64,000 nucleotides of DNA, from the NCBI GenBank assembly GCA_037043015.1, contig CM073322.1:20612364-20676363 (forward strand), read 5' to 3'. The notes beneath the pieces are model-generated. The model ran no database searches and was not told the origin of the DNA. It saw only the letters and a program-made list of their open reading frames with translations. Positions 42,816-52,165 of this stretch are shown one piece after another (the first letter of the stretch is position 1; every line of letters begins with the position of its first letter). The translations under genes were made by a program, and so were the position numbers. This DNA is from Bryum argenteum. Its lineage: Eukaryota; Streptophyta; Bryopsida; Bryales; Bryaceae.

Positions 42816-43190
42816 ATTGTGAGAAATACATGCTCTACCCTACGGGTAGAAAAAACAAGACACAAGAGCCACTACATTGTAAAACATGCCTAACCTCAAT
42901 GTGTTTCATCACATAGAAGGCCTTTTACTTATAAGAAGAAGGTACAAAGGAAAGATCCCGATCCAGATCCAGATCGGATCTAGATCCGCATCCGCATCCG
43001 CATCCGCATCCGCATCCGCATCCGCATCCGCATCCGCATCTAGATCATGGATCTTCCCTTTGTACCTTCTTCTTATAAGTAAAGGCCTTTTTGTGTGATG
43101 AAACACATTGAGGTTAGGCATGTTTTACAATGTAGTGGCTCTTGTGTCTTGTTTGCCCTACCGGTAGGTAGAGCATGTATTTCCTCATTA
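42816..43190. repeat. Palindromic unit with hexamer core
   Basis: The arms of about 140 bp are nearly perfect inverted repeats (TTACTTATAAGAAGAAGGTAC on one side, GTACCTTCTTCTTATAAGTA on the other). The core is about eight ATCCGC units between GATCTAGATC boundaries. Because of the palindrome, both strands encode the same short frame starting MPNLNVFHH, which is therefore not evidence of a gene. Confidence 0.85.
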
Positions 43191-43639
43191 ACATTTGGCG
43201 ACCATGTAGTGTTTCGTACCATGATCTCTTGTTTGAGATTTGTTGTTTGTAAAGTGATTCTTGTTGATAGGTTTTGTTTCTTATGCTTTGTATTCTTTCT
43301 TATCATCTTGGATTCATAAGTAAATGTTTTAGAACGGTTGAAAGGTCAATGTTATGAGTGTTTCATGTTTCAAAGGTCTAAGAGGTCATAGGTCAATGAG
43401 ATTCAGATCTAGAGTAACACTCTTGAAGAACTTAGTGAAAGATCCATGCTTTGAGGAACTTAGATGAGGTGAGTCAAAGGAGCAAGATACCAAAAGCTAA
43501 GAGAAAAAGCCCGATCTGAAGAACTAGGAGAAGAGGTGTTTGAATCTGATTTCTTATTTAGTATCATTTTGTCTGTACTGACCTTATCGAGGAGTCGACC
43601 CGACCCAAAAGTCGACCCTACCCTGAACTGGACCAGACC

Positions 43640-44210
43640 CTGAAGCCAACTTATCTGGCGCTCGACTTGACCCGACCTGACCCGACTCGATCCAACATCG
43701 GGCGGCCGACTGATCGGCGGCTCACACGACATCAAGGCGACCGACTCAACATCAAGATCGACCGACACATCAAGCGGTCGACCGGCCATCAAGGCGGTCG
43801 ACCCGACATCAAGGCGGTCGACCGACATCGGCGGTCGACCGACATCAAGGGTCGACCCGACATCAAGCGGTCGACCCGACCCTACCCGACATTAGCGGTC
43901 GTCCCGACACTGGTTGTCGACCAGACCCGACTCGACACTGGCAACCGACCCAACATCAAGATCGACTGCCATCAAGTGGTCGACCCAACATCAAGGCCGA
44001 CTGACATCGTGGTCGACCCGACATCAAGGTCGACCCGACCCTACCCGACATTGGCGGTCGTCCCGACATCGGCCGTCGACCCGACCCGACTCGACATCGG
44101 CGGCCGACCCCGTCATCAAGCGACCGTTTGGACCCGACACAAGCAATCGATCGGACCCAACTCGCGATTGACTCGATCCGACTTTGGTGTTCAACCCGAC
44201 CCGACCTCTC
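43640..44210. repeat. Tandem repeat rich in CGACCCGACATCAAGG
   Basis: Degenerate units of roughly 16-24 bp built on GTCGACCCGACATCAAGGCG, with variable spacing. Both strands give long open frames of Asp/Pro/Arg-rich sequence, a by-product of the repeat. Confidence 0.8.
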
Positions 44211-44694
44211 TCGCGTTAACCCAACTAGGTGTACATGCGTTTGCGATTTCTGTGAAGTGAAAGAGTCGGAAGAGAAAGTACCGGATGGGGATTTTTTCAA
44301 AGGTTAGCCGACCGATGGAGACTATCGCCGGTTGGAAGTCAATCGCCTCAACGGCCCTAAAGTAACTACCTAATGAACCCGATACTTCTAGTGGTGAAGT
44401 GACTACCATCGAAGGAAGCAAAGGACTCCCATTGGACTCATGAAGAACCGAAAAGAGTAATCGGGTCGGACATAGAGGGGTGAATACCGAATGGCGAGGA
44501 TACTTTTAAACGATAGTTTGACTTTTGATGGAAGGTTCCCAATGAGAAAATCTACCAAGTGGTATAGATACTACTAGCCTCTTTCAACTACTTGTGAGAT
44601 TTGTAATAGATAGTCTTACTCCCTATATGGCGTTTACGGGCGTAACGCGCGTTCGGAGGAGGGTAATGTTAATGGCATATTAGTATTTGTTAGT

Positions 44695-45105
44695 GAATCC
44701 GACATATACCGGTCAACCCGACTGTACTAGTCGACCCGACCTACCAGACGACCCGACCTTTGCCCGGTCGACCCGACCTTTACCGGTCGGCCCGACCTAC
44801 CAGACGACCCGACCTTTACCGGTCGACCCGACCCTTTCCCGGTCGGCCCGACCGACCGACCGACCGACCCGACCTTTACCGGTCGGCCCGACCGACCAGT
44901 CGACCCGACCTACCAGTCGACCCGACCTTTACTGCGGTCGACCCGACCTACTAGTCGACCCGACCTTTACGGGTCGGCCCGACCTACCAGACGACCCGAC
45001 CTTTACCGGTCGACCCGCCTACCGACCGACCCGACTGTGGTCGACCCGACTTTTTACCGGTCGACCCGACCTTTACCGGTCGACCCGACCTTCCTGTGCC
45101 TGGGT
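44695..45105. repeat. Tandem repeat of about 20 bp, GACCCGACCTTTACCGGTC
   Basis: About 18-20 units of GGTCGACCCGACCTTTACC and variants (CCTACCAGACGACCC). It is related to the preceding array through the GTCGACCCGAC core, suggesting one satellite that diverged in two steps. It is followed by GATCCGCATC hexamer DNA (45127-45235). Confidence 0.85.
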
Positions 45106-45783
45106 CTCGACTAGACTCTATAGCTAGATCCAAATTGATTCATATCTAGATCCGCATCCAGATCCCGATCCAGATCCGCATCCGCATCTAGATCCGCATC
45201 CAGATCCAGCATCCGAGATCCGCATCTAGATCATGGATCTTCCCTTTGTACCTTCTTCTTATAAGTAAAGGCCTTTTTGTGTGATGAAACACATTGAGGT
45301 TAGGCATGTTTTACAATGTAGTGGCTCTTGTGTCTTGTTTGCCCTACCGGTAGGTAGAGCATGTATTTCCTCATTAACAGCGCTTCAGGTTGGGCACTCT
45401 CCCTCCTGGGGGTCTCTTTCCGGGTGGAGGCACCTCCGCAATGGCCCCTGCTGCAGCCACCTCCTCGTTCGGGATTCCCTGTTCTACCGGGGGAGGAAGT
45501 CGGGCGGGAGAACGTCTCCTCCCAAAACCCGTCGTGTCTTTCCTCCTCACCCCTCGGGATGGTCTTGCCTGTCGAGGTGGGGCCTCCTCTTCTTCGTCGT
45601 CCTCGTCCCGGTCATCCTCCTCCGCTGACTGGTCTCCACCCGCCTCGGCTATCTCCTCGGCCCTTCGCTGCTGGGCTCTTGTCCTCCGGATGAGGGGGAC
45701 GATCTCTTCTTCTTCCTCCTCCTCTTCCTCCTCTGCGTTTGGCATGAACAGGGAGGGCATTGGCTGGGGAGTCCGGGTAGGGT

Positions 45784-46644
45784 TCACCCGGCTACTTCCT
45801 CCTTCTTGGGTGGCCACCCGGGGTGCTGTGCTGGGTCCGGCTTGGCTGGGTCCCACTGCTCTGGCCGGCCGAGTGACTGGTTCCGGTGACCCCTCCAGGT
45901 CAGTGGCCCGGACTTCCTCCATCTCGTCCCCGGACTCGGAAGAGGTCGGCCCTCGCGATCTCTGGATGGGAGGTCGTGCTTCTCGTGCCAATAGAATATC
46001 TCCCGGTCGGTGAGGATGCCGTACCGTTGATAGAGGTGGAAAATGTAGGGGGCCAGTGGACACCCCTTCTGGTTCCCGATCTTCATCAACTCCCGCTGCA
46101 CCACCTCGCTAATGATGTGGTGCCACCCGACCTGCATCCGCCCATCGTAGTTCGCCAGGATGGCCTTCATCAGCTTCACGGTGCAGGTGGTGGGCTTGTC
46201 CGGGCTGAGTATGGGGAGGAGAAACCGGAGGAGGCGCATCACCCGGGGGTCCTTGCAGTCCTCCGGTTTGAATCCGTCCTTCTCTGTCGGCCCCCTGCGG
46301 AACCGGTTCCTCAATCCGTCGTCGCCCTTCTTCTTGATGTAGCCGATCGGGGAGTCCGGAAATTTGTAGGTTGCCCTCCAATGGCGAGGTCCCCAGTTGT
46401 CCGTCTTCCCCCTCAGGGGGTGCGTCACGTACATCTCGGGGAAGCGGTGGGTGGCGGTCTCCTCGATGATGGCCTGGTCCGCCAAATCCCACGGGGCATC
46501 GTACAGCCCGGCGCATCCCATCCGGAGGAGGTCCTCCCTCAGCTCCGCTTGGTGCAGTGGCAGCTCGGGCACCTGCGGCTTCACCGACTTGAGGGGGATC
46601 GGCATCCCCGGTCGCCATGGGACCACCTCCCTCCTCTTCGGCAT
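45784..46644 (-). CDS. LTR-borne ORF, N-terminal part (5' LTR copy)
   Basis: ATG at 46644 starts MPKRREVVPWRPGMP. The frame stays open for 286 codons and is better preserved than in the 3' LTR. Recognisable pieces are PWDLADQAIIEETATHRFP and LRFLLPILSPDKPTTCT, then VGWHHIISEVVQREL, KGCPLAPYIFHLYQRYGIL and REIFYWHEKHDLP. The pattern (helix, H-x2-I-x2-E, G-C-x-PxIxxLYxxxGI) resembles the 'putative plant transposon protein' region (PF20167-like) found near plant gypsy elements; this is a motif-level guess. The next segment (Glu-rich) follows in another frame. It is in the same sense as gag-pol, so it would be the first ORF of an LTR-initiated transcript. Confidence 0.55.
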   Translation of the reverse strand: MPKRREVVPWRPGMPIPLKSVKPQVPELPLHQAELREDLLRMGCAGLYDAPWDLADQAIIEETATHRFPEMYVTHPLRGKTDNWGPRHWRATYKFPDSPIGYIKKKGDDGLRNRFRRGPTEKDGFKPEDCKDPRVMRLLRFLLPILSPDKPTTCTVKLMKAILANYDGRMQVGWHHIISEVVQRELMKIGNQKGCPLAPYIFHLYQRYGILTDREIFYWHEKHDLPSRDREGRPLPSPGTRWRKSGPLTWRGHRNQSLGRPEQWDPAKPDPAQHPGWPPKKEEVAG

Positions 46645-47237
46645 TGCTCTGGTTCTACTCTCCTGTAGCTGCCCGGAAATATTCTCTCCCTGCTTTCCCG
46701 GACTGATTCTGGTAGAAACCCTACTTCCCGAAACCCTAACCTCTCCAAACTCTGCTTTTCCAACTCTCTCGGATTGCTGAGCTCTCAAAACTGCTCTATC
46801 TCTCAAAACGCGCGGATTGGAATGGGCCGAGAATGGAGGCGGCGGCTCTAATAACAAAGAAACCGGGGTTCTCCTTCCGAGACATCATCACCCGGCTCGA
46901 GACGTACACCCGGAATTACCCGGTCATCATTGAGCCGCCGGTGGTTATGTCGGCGCCCGCGAAGTTTTCCGGCCCTTTCTCCGGTCGGCCGGCGATTTGA
47001 TCATCAACCCGTAGGGAGAGCCGGTCCATCCGGGCATCTCAGGGTATCAACCGGATATCAACAAGGGTATCCGGTAGGCCCTAAAATCCCCTAAGGTTAG
47101 CCGGAAGGATCCTAACACAAAACTATTATCTACGAACCGGTTTAAGCAGACCGATTTTTATTTCTACTTGCTAAAATTACTCTTTTACTCCTAATTAATT
47201 GCTAAAAACAAAAAATATTGGAGAACAGGGTTCGACA

Positions 47238-47242
47238 TCAGG
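47238..47242. repeat. Target-site duplication TCAGG, right
   Basis: Matches 29337-29341 and proves a single insertion event for the whole 17.9-kb element. Confidence 0.9.
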
Positions 47243-47298
47243 TACAGACAGCGAGAACAGAAGTGGCAGATGCGAGACCGGCATTTAAGGAGCACCGA

Positions 47299-47335
47299 AG
47301 GGGGAGGGTGCCTGCGATGGCGCAGCCTTCTCCCC
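47299..47335 (+). repeat. GC-rich hairpin repeat
   Basis: GGGGAGGGTGCCTGCGATGG then CGCAGCCTTCTCCCC, preceded by GAGCACCGAAG. It lies just outside the gypsy element. Confidence 0.8.
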
Positions 47336-47557
47336 GAATTCTTCAATCTGTCCAAACAGCACCTTCATCAAGAAAATACCAAGTTCCATAGCTAGATTAT
47401 TGAGAATATAAGAAGTCAGGACGCAAGGCCTTAGCTTCAAAGTGCCGACAAGATGCGAGATCACGGTATCTATTTCAGAAAACTTACTATGTGCAGACCC
47501 GACTGGGAATTTCATTCGTCCTTTATAAATGAGTAAGTCATGATTTCGTGCGTGCAG

Positions 47558-47677
47558 GATGCTGCAGGGCTAGCAAAGCTGAGTGCTAGTGTTGAAGATG
47601 TTTTTGCAAGTGGAGATCTCCCTCAGGCGGCCAAAACTTCAGCTCAAATGCGTCGCTGCTTGGCAGTAGTTGGTGAA
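47558..47677 (+). pseudogene. COG7: Single captured exon of COG7 (conserved oligomeric Golgi subunit 7)
   Basis: COG7 is a subunit of the tethering complex for intra-Golgi transport. A 120-bp exon, with acceptor CGTGCAG| and donor |GTAAGT, encodes exactly 40 residues in phase 0. It includes DAAGLAKLSASVEDVFASGD, then LPQAAKT and RRCLAVVGE, which matches the segment DAAGL...VEDVFASGDLP...MR of plant COG7. No neighbouring COG7 exon is seen on either side; the downstream side carries an inverted hairpin repeat at 47737. It is therefore most likely a captured or duplicated gene fragment rather than a functional gene. Confidence 0.75.
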
Positions 47678-47736
47678 GTAAGTTGCCATTGTGTAATGGG
47701 GCTGGGGCAGTTTATGCCTGTTATCGGAGAGGCTGG

Positions 47737-47772
47737 TGGGAGGGCTGCGCTAGCGCAGGCACCCTCCCCCCC
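47737..47772 (-). repeat. GC-rich hairpin repeat, inverted orientation
   Basis: GGGAGGGCTGCGCTAGCGCA then GGCACCCTCCCCC. It is the only clear copy in this orientation, about 60 bp after the COG7 exon. Confidence 0.8.
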
Positions 47773-47779
47773 ATTCTGT

Positions 47780-48470
47780 ACCATTCTGCCATTCACCTTA
47801 CTTCCGTCAATTCGATGATGATTCGCGTCAATTCGATGATGATTCGTGTATGAGGCTAAACAGCTCCTTACTCGGAGTCCCTGCAGGTTTCCTTTGGAGA
47901 TGCATCTGGTGCACACGCGCTTAGAGGCAGGCGTGACCAAGATTGCAGTAGGAATATGACGTCCTATTTGTAGCACTCCTGGCTACCATCACCAACAAGG
48001 GGGAGACAGTCGAGGTCAGATGCCTGCAATTGGAATAAGAGAATCGAAATTGCACTCGCTTTGACTCCGACACAGAGAATAGGATGGATTGCGTGTTGCA
48101 CATAATTTCCAATTTTCAGCTTGATATGTACATGGTAGCTGGACCGAGACTGTACATGAACGTGTGGAGCTACAGATGCGTCGTCACTGCGGTCACCCTG
48201 TTCGAATGAGAACGAACAGGTGAAAAAAGGATTGCAAAAAAGTAAGAGTGTTCTCGACTGTATGAACAATCTAGGGTTGTTGCAGTAACGAACCTTCTGT
48301 GTCTTCAACAAAATGCGGGCGGCAGGCGCTCTAGCTCGAAGAAGCAGCAGAGCCGGGATGTGTCGGGAAAAACCCTTTCGGGTGCACTGACCGAACCCTG
48401 TTTCTTCTTTCGAGGTGGAAAATTAAAACCATCTCGCTTATCCATGATGCACTTTCCAACACACCTGAGG
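47780..48470. other. No confident gene
   Basis: A possible acceptor TGCAG|GCATCTGACC on the minus strand near 48030 and a 25-codon frame at 48313 (+) starting MRAAGALARRSSRAG look exon-like but match nothing I can name. A short direct repeat (ATTCGATGATGATTCG) is at 47810-47845. Confidence 0.3.
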
Positions 48471-48521
48471 AATCACTATATGAAAAAAGTGGGAGCTCCA
48501 CGAGCTACTGGATGTGGTTGA

Positions 48522-48526
48522 GATCC
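48522..48526. repeat. Target-site duplication GATCC, left
   Basis: Precedes TGTCGCGCACC; the same bases occur at 49821-49825. Confidence 0.85.
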
Positions 48527-49820
48527 TGTCGCGCACCTCTCCTTGAGGAGTGCCCGCAACACCAAGGGCCCAAGGGGGACACCGGAGTGACGCCCGGGCC
48601 TTGGGGTGCCAAGGTGAAGGGAACCTAAGTGGGCCTAGTGTGGGAGAGGACCCCGGGCGTTGGAGACGCCTCTCACCCACGGAGACTAGGAGCCACGAGG
48701 GAATGGACATGAGATTATGGAAGCTCATGTTGCCACGATTCCGGGATGCTAAGGAGCACCTCATTTGGAGGTGTGAGCTAAAAGTTATGGGAGTTGGAAG
48801 ATTGTGGGACTAAAGGGAGTGCTGTCCAGGGACAGTGCTGGACTGGGAAGCTGGCCCGGGACTCCCGAATCTTCAGAGGGGCATAACTCCCTCAATACTT
48901 GTCGGAATGAGGCAAGTAAGGTGTCTATCGGCATCTACTTGACGAGTAGATGTTGATAGAGTGGTCGCTCGTCGCGTTTGGATGCGGGACGAGGTAGATA
49001 CGAGCCCTGGAAGGTTCGGGAAGTCTCCCGGGGCCTTCCAGCGGCTAAGGCATTGGGAGATTGGGTGGTCTTCCAAACTTTAGAGGTGTGAGGGTCCAGC
49101 CCTTCACCTAGGACCAGGGGCTGCCGAATCCCACAGAGTATACTATGGGGAGGGCTGGTCTCCTCCCCACTCCCATGGTGCCTTGGTGGTGACCAAGGTG
49201 GGAGTCCCGAGTGGTGTGGCTAGTGTTGGGGCCTCACCATGGGGACTCCCAAGCCAAGGTGAGTCCCAATGGGTGGAGCTAGTGTTGGGGCTCCACCATG
49301 GGGACTCAAAGTGCATAATGAGGCACGGTGGGTGGAGCTAGTGTTGGGGCTTCACCACGGTGGCTCATAAGGACAAGGTGAGTCCCGGTGGGGGAGCTAG
49401 TGTTGGGGCTTCACCACGGGGACTCATATAGGCAAAATGAGGACCATGAGTGCTACCGATGTGGGGTGGTGTCTCACCGCCGGCGTTGTGATTACTTGGT
49501 GGCCTTGGGGTCACCATGGTGGTCATGGGCGGTGGTGAGGAGACACCACCAAGTGCGGTTAGGCCGCGTGGTATGGGAGTGCCACCAAGTTGGGCCTTGG
49601 ACATAAGTGGAAGTCCACACCTAACCATTGGCTACCTACGAAGGGGTTGAGTCCCGGTTGCATGAGTAGGAGGGATTGATAACCAAGCGGTGAGCTTGGT
49701 GGTTGGTATGGAGAGCTAACTTTGTGCATGTGGGGGATGTGCAGAGTTAGCGCTCGTGACACTTACTAGAGTTGGGAAAAAGTTGGTGTAAGCTAAGGTG
49801 AGCTAGCAAGGGTTGCGACA
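48527..49820 (+). mobile_element. Solo LTR (1294 bp), same family as 24040-25290
   Basis: The ends are TGTCGC and GCGACA, with the 5-bp duplication GATCC. An undisturbed paralogue of the target occurs at 50915-50990, where GTGG-CGAGATCCACTAGCAAAA runs without interruption. The interior has the inverted repeat CATCTACT...AGTAGATG (about 48932-48954) and several GTGGGGGAGCTAGTGTTGGGGC-like near-repeats at 49200-49420. No conserved ORF is seen. Confidence 0.85.
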
Positions 49821-49825
49821 GATCC
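49821..49825. repeat. Target-site duplication GATCC, right
   Basis: Pairs with 48522-48526. Confidence 0.85.
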
Positions 49826-49839
49826 ACTTGCAAAAGCGC

Positions 49840-50690
49840 ATCTTCGGCCACTAAACTCATCTGAATGCAATGCGTCACTCCCAGAGTGTGTGACCCGGAC
49901 AGGTCGACCATCTGTTGAGCAGAGAGGCCCTTGGCAGCGAAGTTGGCGATCAATCGCGTCTTTGTTGAAAGTGGCGGGTGGCAAGTTGACAGAGGCCTCT
50001 GCCCGAAATGGAGACGCGGCCGTCGCGGCGCCCGCCGGCACCCTCCACCCCTTGCCTTTGGTCGAGATGACGACAGCCACGCGAGGCGAAAGCCGAGAAT
50101 GTCGGCGCACGACACAACTCGTGGCACGCCTTCTCCACCGCCGCCTTGGGCTGCGTCGATGGCTTCAATCCATGCGGACTTTGATTGGGTAATGCCGCTC
50201 TCTCCGTGCCGGGACTGCTAGGAGGAGCACGGACGCATCACGGCACTGTAAATACACGGTTGGCGGACGATCGGTCAAAGATACACACAAACCCAATCTC
50301 ATTCTCGAGTAAATCACATGTATGCCGGATATCGAGGATAATCTAGAATCGAGCTAGTCAATCCCAGTGAGTGAAATGTCCGATCGAGGCAAATGCATCT
50401 CTTGAGGCCGAACTTCAAAGTGTAAAAGGTCGAGGCGATCGGCGAGAGACAGATGGATGCATTACCCGGACAAAGCGATCATGGAAGATGAGTCGGACGA
50501 GTCCAGCGGAAATGACCTCTTGTCCTTGAGGAAAGACTTCTTAATAGAAGCGAACACAATGTTCTCCACGTTGGGACATGAATACCCGTAGAAGTTGTAC
50601 TTTAAGGACCCGGCCTCCACCACGCGCACATTGCTCCACGAAATCGCGGCCGGGATCGGCAACGCCACCAAGCTCACTCTCATCTGGGGC
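49840..50690 (-). pseudogene. Class III plant peroxidase remnant
   Basis: Class III peroxidases are secreted haem enzymes of the cell wall. Minus-strand pieces appear in family order but in shifting frames: LKYNFYGYSCPNVENIV (N-terminus, about 50610-50560), a CDASVLL-like segment near 50235, RAALPNQSPHG and AAVEKAC (about 50200-50130), VVSCADILGF (about 50115), FAAKGLSAQQMVDLSGSHTL then GVTHC (about 49950-49880, containing the proximal haem-ligand His in SGSHT). The distal-His segment (HFHDCFV) is not found, and frameshifts separate VSCAD from the following part. The end is disrupted by a solo LTR at 49820. Confidence 0.75.
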
Positions 50691-50904
50691 CCCATTCGAT
50701 CAGTCCAATCTCTTGCAGGGCATGTAATTCAAGCGATGTAGAGGACTGCAGAGTGATCAGCTGATTAGAATGGTTTGAATGATGAGTCTTGCACTTATAG
50801 TTTGAATGATGAGTCTTGCACTTATAGTAGCTTCCATGCTGTCGTACAGATGTCACTCGCGCATGCGCCACCTGAACGTCAACGTTCGAAGAAAATGTCG
50901 CACT

Positions 50905-50995
50905 ATATGAAATCACTATATGAAAAAAGTGGGAGCTCCGCGAGCTGCTGGATGTGGTCGAGATCCACTAGCAAAAGCGCATCTTCGGGCATCTA
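50905..50995 (-). repeat. Duplicated segment equal to the empty site of the 48527-49820 LTR
   Basis: It matches 48471-48526 joined to 49821-49850: TATGAAAAAAGTGGGAGCTC and GAGATCCACT(A/T)GCAAAAGCGC are continuous here. On the minus strand it reads PEDALLLVDLDHIQQLAELP, a short frame of unknown origin. Confidence 0.8.
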
Positions 50996-51125
50996 AAGAT
51001 GTTGTACACGTGTTTGATTCATTTTGTGGACGGCCACATTGAAAGCTCTATTTAAACATGAAAGGTGTAGAGCGTACTTGTCATGGCTCGCAGCTACGAT
51101 GCGAGTCCGGCGTTGGGGAGCACCG

Positions 51126-51164
51126 AGGGGGGGGGGGTGCCTGCACTCGCGCAGCCCTCTCCCC
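51126..51164 (+). repeat. GC-rich hairpin repeat
   Basis: A G-run then TGCCTGCACTCGCGCAGCCC and TCTCCCC, preceded by GAGCACCGAG; the stem is imperfect in this copy. A splice-acceptor-like CTTTTGCAG follows 25 bp downstream. Confidence 0.75.
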
Positions 51165-51654
51165 GAATCTTCACACCATTCTTTTGCAGGAATGTGAGCG
51201 GCACGATCTGTTTGCGACTTTCCACCGGGCTTTCGATGGTGTCGGGGTTCACAGCAAGCGAGGTCTTGGATGGTGCTTTTCGTGTCCATCTGCTCACACA
51301 TACCTCCGATCCGTTCTTCACATATCCTCATGCACATGCCTGCGCTGTGCCATTCATCCACTAAACTCACTCCCGTCAATTGCTACACAGTAAGAGAAAT
51401 GAGAACTACTAAATACTTCCAGACTAACACTTGCAGTAACGCGATCAGTATCAGGATGACGAAAACGAGTTGCACTTATTTGGTTGCACCGAATGTGTAA
51501 CAAGGACCTCTCATTATCTTAGAAGCTTTGCAAAAATGAGGAGATGATGCAACATTCAAAGACCAATGCAGCATGAACGCTAGCAGGAGTAAAACCCCAG
51601 TTAGGGCAAAATGGAGGGAGCTTTGTGTAAGACGGGAGAGGGGAATGTGAGAGA

Positions 51655-51880
51655 GAGCACTGACCCCGCAGAGAGTGATGAGGCGGCTGTAAATGACATC
51701 GGCGGCACGGCCAGCGAGCTGCTGGTACACAATGGCGCGAGCCAGAGAGGAGAAGGCGCTACCATTGTGCTCCCACACGGGCCCAGCACCGTGAGACTCA
51801 ATGATCTGCTTCAACTTGGCATCTGCGGCGACGAGGTGCTTGGTGGCTTCGGCGATAGCTCCCTCCGTCGACCGTGGTGT
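51655..51880 (-). pseudogene. DNA-3-methyladenine glycosylase (HhH-GPD) N-terminal exon fragment
   Basis: AlkA/MAG-type glycosylases remove alkylated bases in base-excision repair. On the minus strand: ATKHLVAADAKLKQIIESHG, then PVWEHNGSAFSSLARAIVYQ, then QLAGRAADVIYSRLITLCG. This is the segment that precedes the helix-hairpin-helix in plant members (compare ILYQQLA...IY.RF..LCGG). The frame ends at a weak donor, GTCAGT, near 51658. The HhH motif and catalytic Asp are absent downstream. A one-base slip separates the exon from its probable upstream part. Most likely a captured fragment. Confidence 0.65.
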
Positions 51881-52125
51881 GCGTGGTGTTGGCCTGGCGG
51901 ATTCTGTCGGGGTAGACTGCGATGACGCAGGGCAGGGTCTCCATGAAACTCACGTACTCCATCTCCAAAGTTAGTGATCAACGCGGTGCGTACAGCTGGT
52001 GGTGGAGGAGGCGGTGCACCCCGAGGAAGAGGACAGTGCGATGGCTTCAACTCCGGTGCCGTGTCACAGTACAGACAGCGAGAACAGCAGTGGCAGATGC
52101 GAGTTCGGCGTTTGGGGGGCACCGA

Positions 52126-52165
52126 GCGGGGGAGGGTGCCTGCGCTGGCGCAGCCCTCTCCCCGA
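52126..52165 (+). repeat. GC-rich hairpin repeat
   Basis: GGGGGAGGGTGCCTGCGCTG then GCGCAGCCCTCTCCCC, preceded by GGGGCACCGAG and followed by CGAATTCCTCA, as at 28886. Confidence 0.85.

Larger units (their letters stand above)
42815..45380. mobile_element. Nested 2.6-kb insertion with inverted arms and satellite repeats
   Basis: Both junctions are visible against the 3' LTR: left after GAAGGCCGCC, right before GCGCTTCAGG. The left arm (42816-42955) is inverted at 43045-43190 and again at the right end, 45231-45380 (ending CTCATTAACA). Between lie hexamer runs and two tandem-repeat blocks. There is no long conserved ORF. It could be a foldback element or a non-autonomous LTR element: the inner arm copy is followed by TTTGGCGACCATG, which starts TGG like a primer site. 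Flanking LTR sequence was lost, so no target duplication can be scored. Confidence 0.65.
29342..47237 (-). mobile_element. Full-length Ty3/gypsy LTR retrotransposon with giant LTRs, 17.9 kb
   Basis: Two LTRs in direct orientation (5' LTR 40830-47237, 3' LTR 29342-33955) share TG...CA ends and flank primer-binding site, gag, protease, reverse transcriptase, RNase H, integrase and polypurine tract, all on the minus strand. A perfect 5-bp duplication, TCAGG, flanks the whole. The RT motif FIDDFAVFG and the TGGCGCCGCTGCCGGGGATT primer site suggest the Tat/Athila side of plant gypsy elements (inference). Integrase lies after RNase H, and there is no chromodomain. The copy is not intact: there is a stop between gag and pol, a nested LTR, a frameshift in the protease/pol junction, and a 2.6-kb insertion with a deletion in the 5' LTR. 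Confidence 0.95.
40830..47237 (-). repeat. 5' LTR, enlarged to 6408 bp by an insertion
   Basis: Its ends match the 3' LTR (TGTCGTGAATT at left, GGGTTCGACA at right). It contains foreign DNA at about 42815-45380, and roughly 750 bp of LTR (corresponding to about 31352-32100 of the 3' LTR) is missing at that place. Apart from this the two LTRs differ by scattered substitutions and small indels. Confidence 0.9.

Noticed and set aside
42886-43121. Ser/Ala and Asp/Ala dipeptide-repeat proteins on both strands
   Set aside because: They arise from a palindrome around ATCCGC hexamers; identical N-termini on opposite strands are expected from the inverted repeat.
43667-45127. Asp/Pro/Arg-rich ORFs of up to 197 codons
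   Set aside because: Translations of 20-bp satellite arrays; open in several frames, without conservation.
49890-50221. Plus-strand ORFs of 96-100 codons
   Set aside because: Lie opposite the peroxidase remnant, whose motifs are on the minus strand.
26104-52165. Hairpins as Helitron 3' ends
   Set aside because: Helitron ends have a short hairpin followed within about 10 bp by CTRR; neither strand shows CTRR after the stem, and no RepHel gene is present.
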